Assembly: GCA_948144175.1 (NCBI GenBank)
Contig: CANXME010002087.1
Location: 2,973,501 to 3,037,500 of the forward strand
Length of the DNA stretch: 64,000 nucleotides
Origin: Closterium sp. NIES-65
Lineage: Eukaryota > Streptophyta > Zygnematophyceae > Desmidiales > Closteriaceae
Reading direction: 5' to 3'
Shown piece by piece: positions 62,972-64,000 of this stretch. The notes below the pieces were generated by a model that searched no databases, had not been told where the DNA came from, and was given only the letters and a program-made list of their open reading frames with translations. Numbering within the stretch: position 1 is the stretch's first letter; every line of letters begins with the position of its first letter. A program made the position numbers and the translations under genes.

Positions 62972-64000
62972 ACCCAACCTGCCAAAATAGCAACACCAAA
63001 AGTGTTGTAGTGCATAGCAAAGGTTTGTTGATGCTTATTGGATGCTTGTTGGATGCGAGTTCAATTCCAGCCAGCAACAAGTCTATTTTATCATATTTTG
63101 CCCAAGCCCTTAGCCTGCAACCAGGTGGAGCAAAATATCACAACCATCTACATAAACATCAACGACAGCAGGGGCATCAGCGGTATAGCCAGCAGGGGCA
63201 GATGGGACTCCAGGCCCAGTTGGCACCGCTCTTGGGTTCTGGCTTGGTTGGGGAGAAGGGGGGGGAGGAGATGGCAGGGGACATGACTTTGGGAACGGAG
63301 GGGTTAGGAGGGGAGGGTATTGAGATAGGGGATAGGGTGAGGGTGATAGGGGGTTTCGAGTTAGGGAGAGGAGATGGGAGGAGGCAAATGGGAGGGGGAG
63401 AGGTTAGAGAGGCAGAGACGATGAGGGAGGAGGCACAGAGGGACAAGGCACAGCAGCAGCTAGTACAGCAGCAAAGGCAGGCTGGATGCACAAGCTGCAT
63501 AGGAACACCCATCAGCATTCCAGACCTGACTTGCCGTGATATAGAAAACAATTTGATGGTATTGCAACAGTTAGACGAGTACAGGACAAGTTGCGCCACT
63601 AGGGACCGCACTTAGAGGGGTTGCAGTCGGACCCACGTTTTTATGTGTGTATGGCGGAGACATTTGGGTTGCTCAGCAAGCCGATGAGGCGGTTTTGGGG
63701 GCATTGTGTGCGGCGAAAGGACTTGGAGGGGGGGGGGGGAGGAATACGGGTCAGCATAGATCTATGAGACTAGACTCACTATACCTCTCTCCGTAACATT
63801 GCAGTGGGCGCAGGTCCATAGTATTATACAGCACACGGTGCGGCATTTGGGAGGGTTTGATGATCGGTGGATGCCCGTGCCAGTCCCACTAGGTGCAGGG
63901 CAGGGCAGTTGGCATCAGATCACATTCTGTTTTGAGATTGTGGCTGACAGGCAGTACATGTACGATGCATATGAGTAGGAAATGGATGGTTGTGCTTAAA
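62972..64000 (+). other. Unassigned region with possible exons
   Basis: A plus frame to 63615 contains a Gly/Gln/Arg-rich stretch and then DIENNLMVLQQLDEYR. After a frame change 63620-63720 reads LQSDPRFYVCMAETFGLLSKPMRRFW. At 63805-63979, after a TTGCAG acceptor-like site, 58 codons read WAQVHSIIQHTVRHLGGF...DAYE and a stop. I do not recognise the family. It may be a degraded gene or mobile-element ORF whose rest lies outside the window. Confidence 0.3.

Noticed and set aside
1-64000. tRNA or rRNA genes
   Set aside because: None seen; tRNA-like words are all primer-binding sites next to LTRs.

Overview
The window is nuclear DNA from a green-lineage eukaryote. Three host genes of plant-type families can be read through canonical GT-AG introns: a PDR/ABCG-type ABC transporter, a class-3 (DAG-lipase-like) lipase and an organellar methionyl-tRNA formyltransferase. 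Many of the LTR retrotransposons carry primer-binding sites for the initiator Met tRNA. GC-rich exons, introns full of minisatellites and a retrotransposon-type cytosine methyltransferase suggest a streptophyte alga (Closterium-like zygnematophyte or other charophyte) or an early-diverging land plant; this placement is inference. There is no prokaryotic organisation.

Layout: 1-3837 is the 5' part of a dead Ty3/gypsy element (minus) that carries a solo copia LTR in gag. 3855-4487 is a copia RT fragment. 4559-8724 (minus) holds seven exons of the ABCG gene, whose remaining domains are not in the window. 9399-12252 holds degenerate pieces resembling a Plavaka/CACTA-like DNA transposon. 13213-22459 is a nested pair: copia TE1 (plus) split by a complete copia TE2 (minus, 13651-21286, TSD CAAGT). 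22460-24510 is non-coding. 24511-28316 (plus) is the lipase gene, four exons, 910 codons. 29932-39175 (minus) is the formyltransferase gene, ten exons, 423 codons. 39925-48002 is copia TE3 (plus) of the TE2 family, interrupted by an antisense DNA methyltransferase ORF. 48003-49207 is gypsy gag and LTR material. 49208-54950 is copia TE5 (plus). 56330-59370 and 59915-62971 are two further decayed copia elements (minus). 62972-64000 is unassigned.

The most unusual property is shared by all three host genes: their introns contain extra partial copies of the neighbouring exon edge, complete with the splice-site motif. The extreme case is a minisatellite of about 40 copies of a 33-bp unit, made of 13 intronic bases ending in AG plus the first 20 bases of exon 5 of the formyltransferase gene. 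Similar edge copies occur at ABCG exons 2, 3 and 4, formyltransferase exons 2, 5 (3' edge), 6, 7, 8 and 10, and lipase exons 2 and 3.

The second is the methyltransferase ORF, antisense inside a copia integrase gene. Motif I, the catalytic Cys and the ENL motif are present, and the reading frame is open although the surrounding element is broken. The TE2/TE3/TE5 copia family shares a short LTR with a conserved core and GC-rich leader arrays that differ from copy to copy; wherever its flanks can be read they are the coding DNA of other retrotransposons. All gene models were read by eye from splice phase and family resemblance, with no database search.
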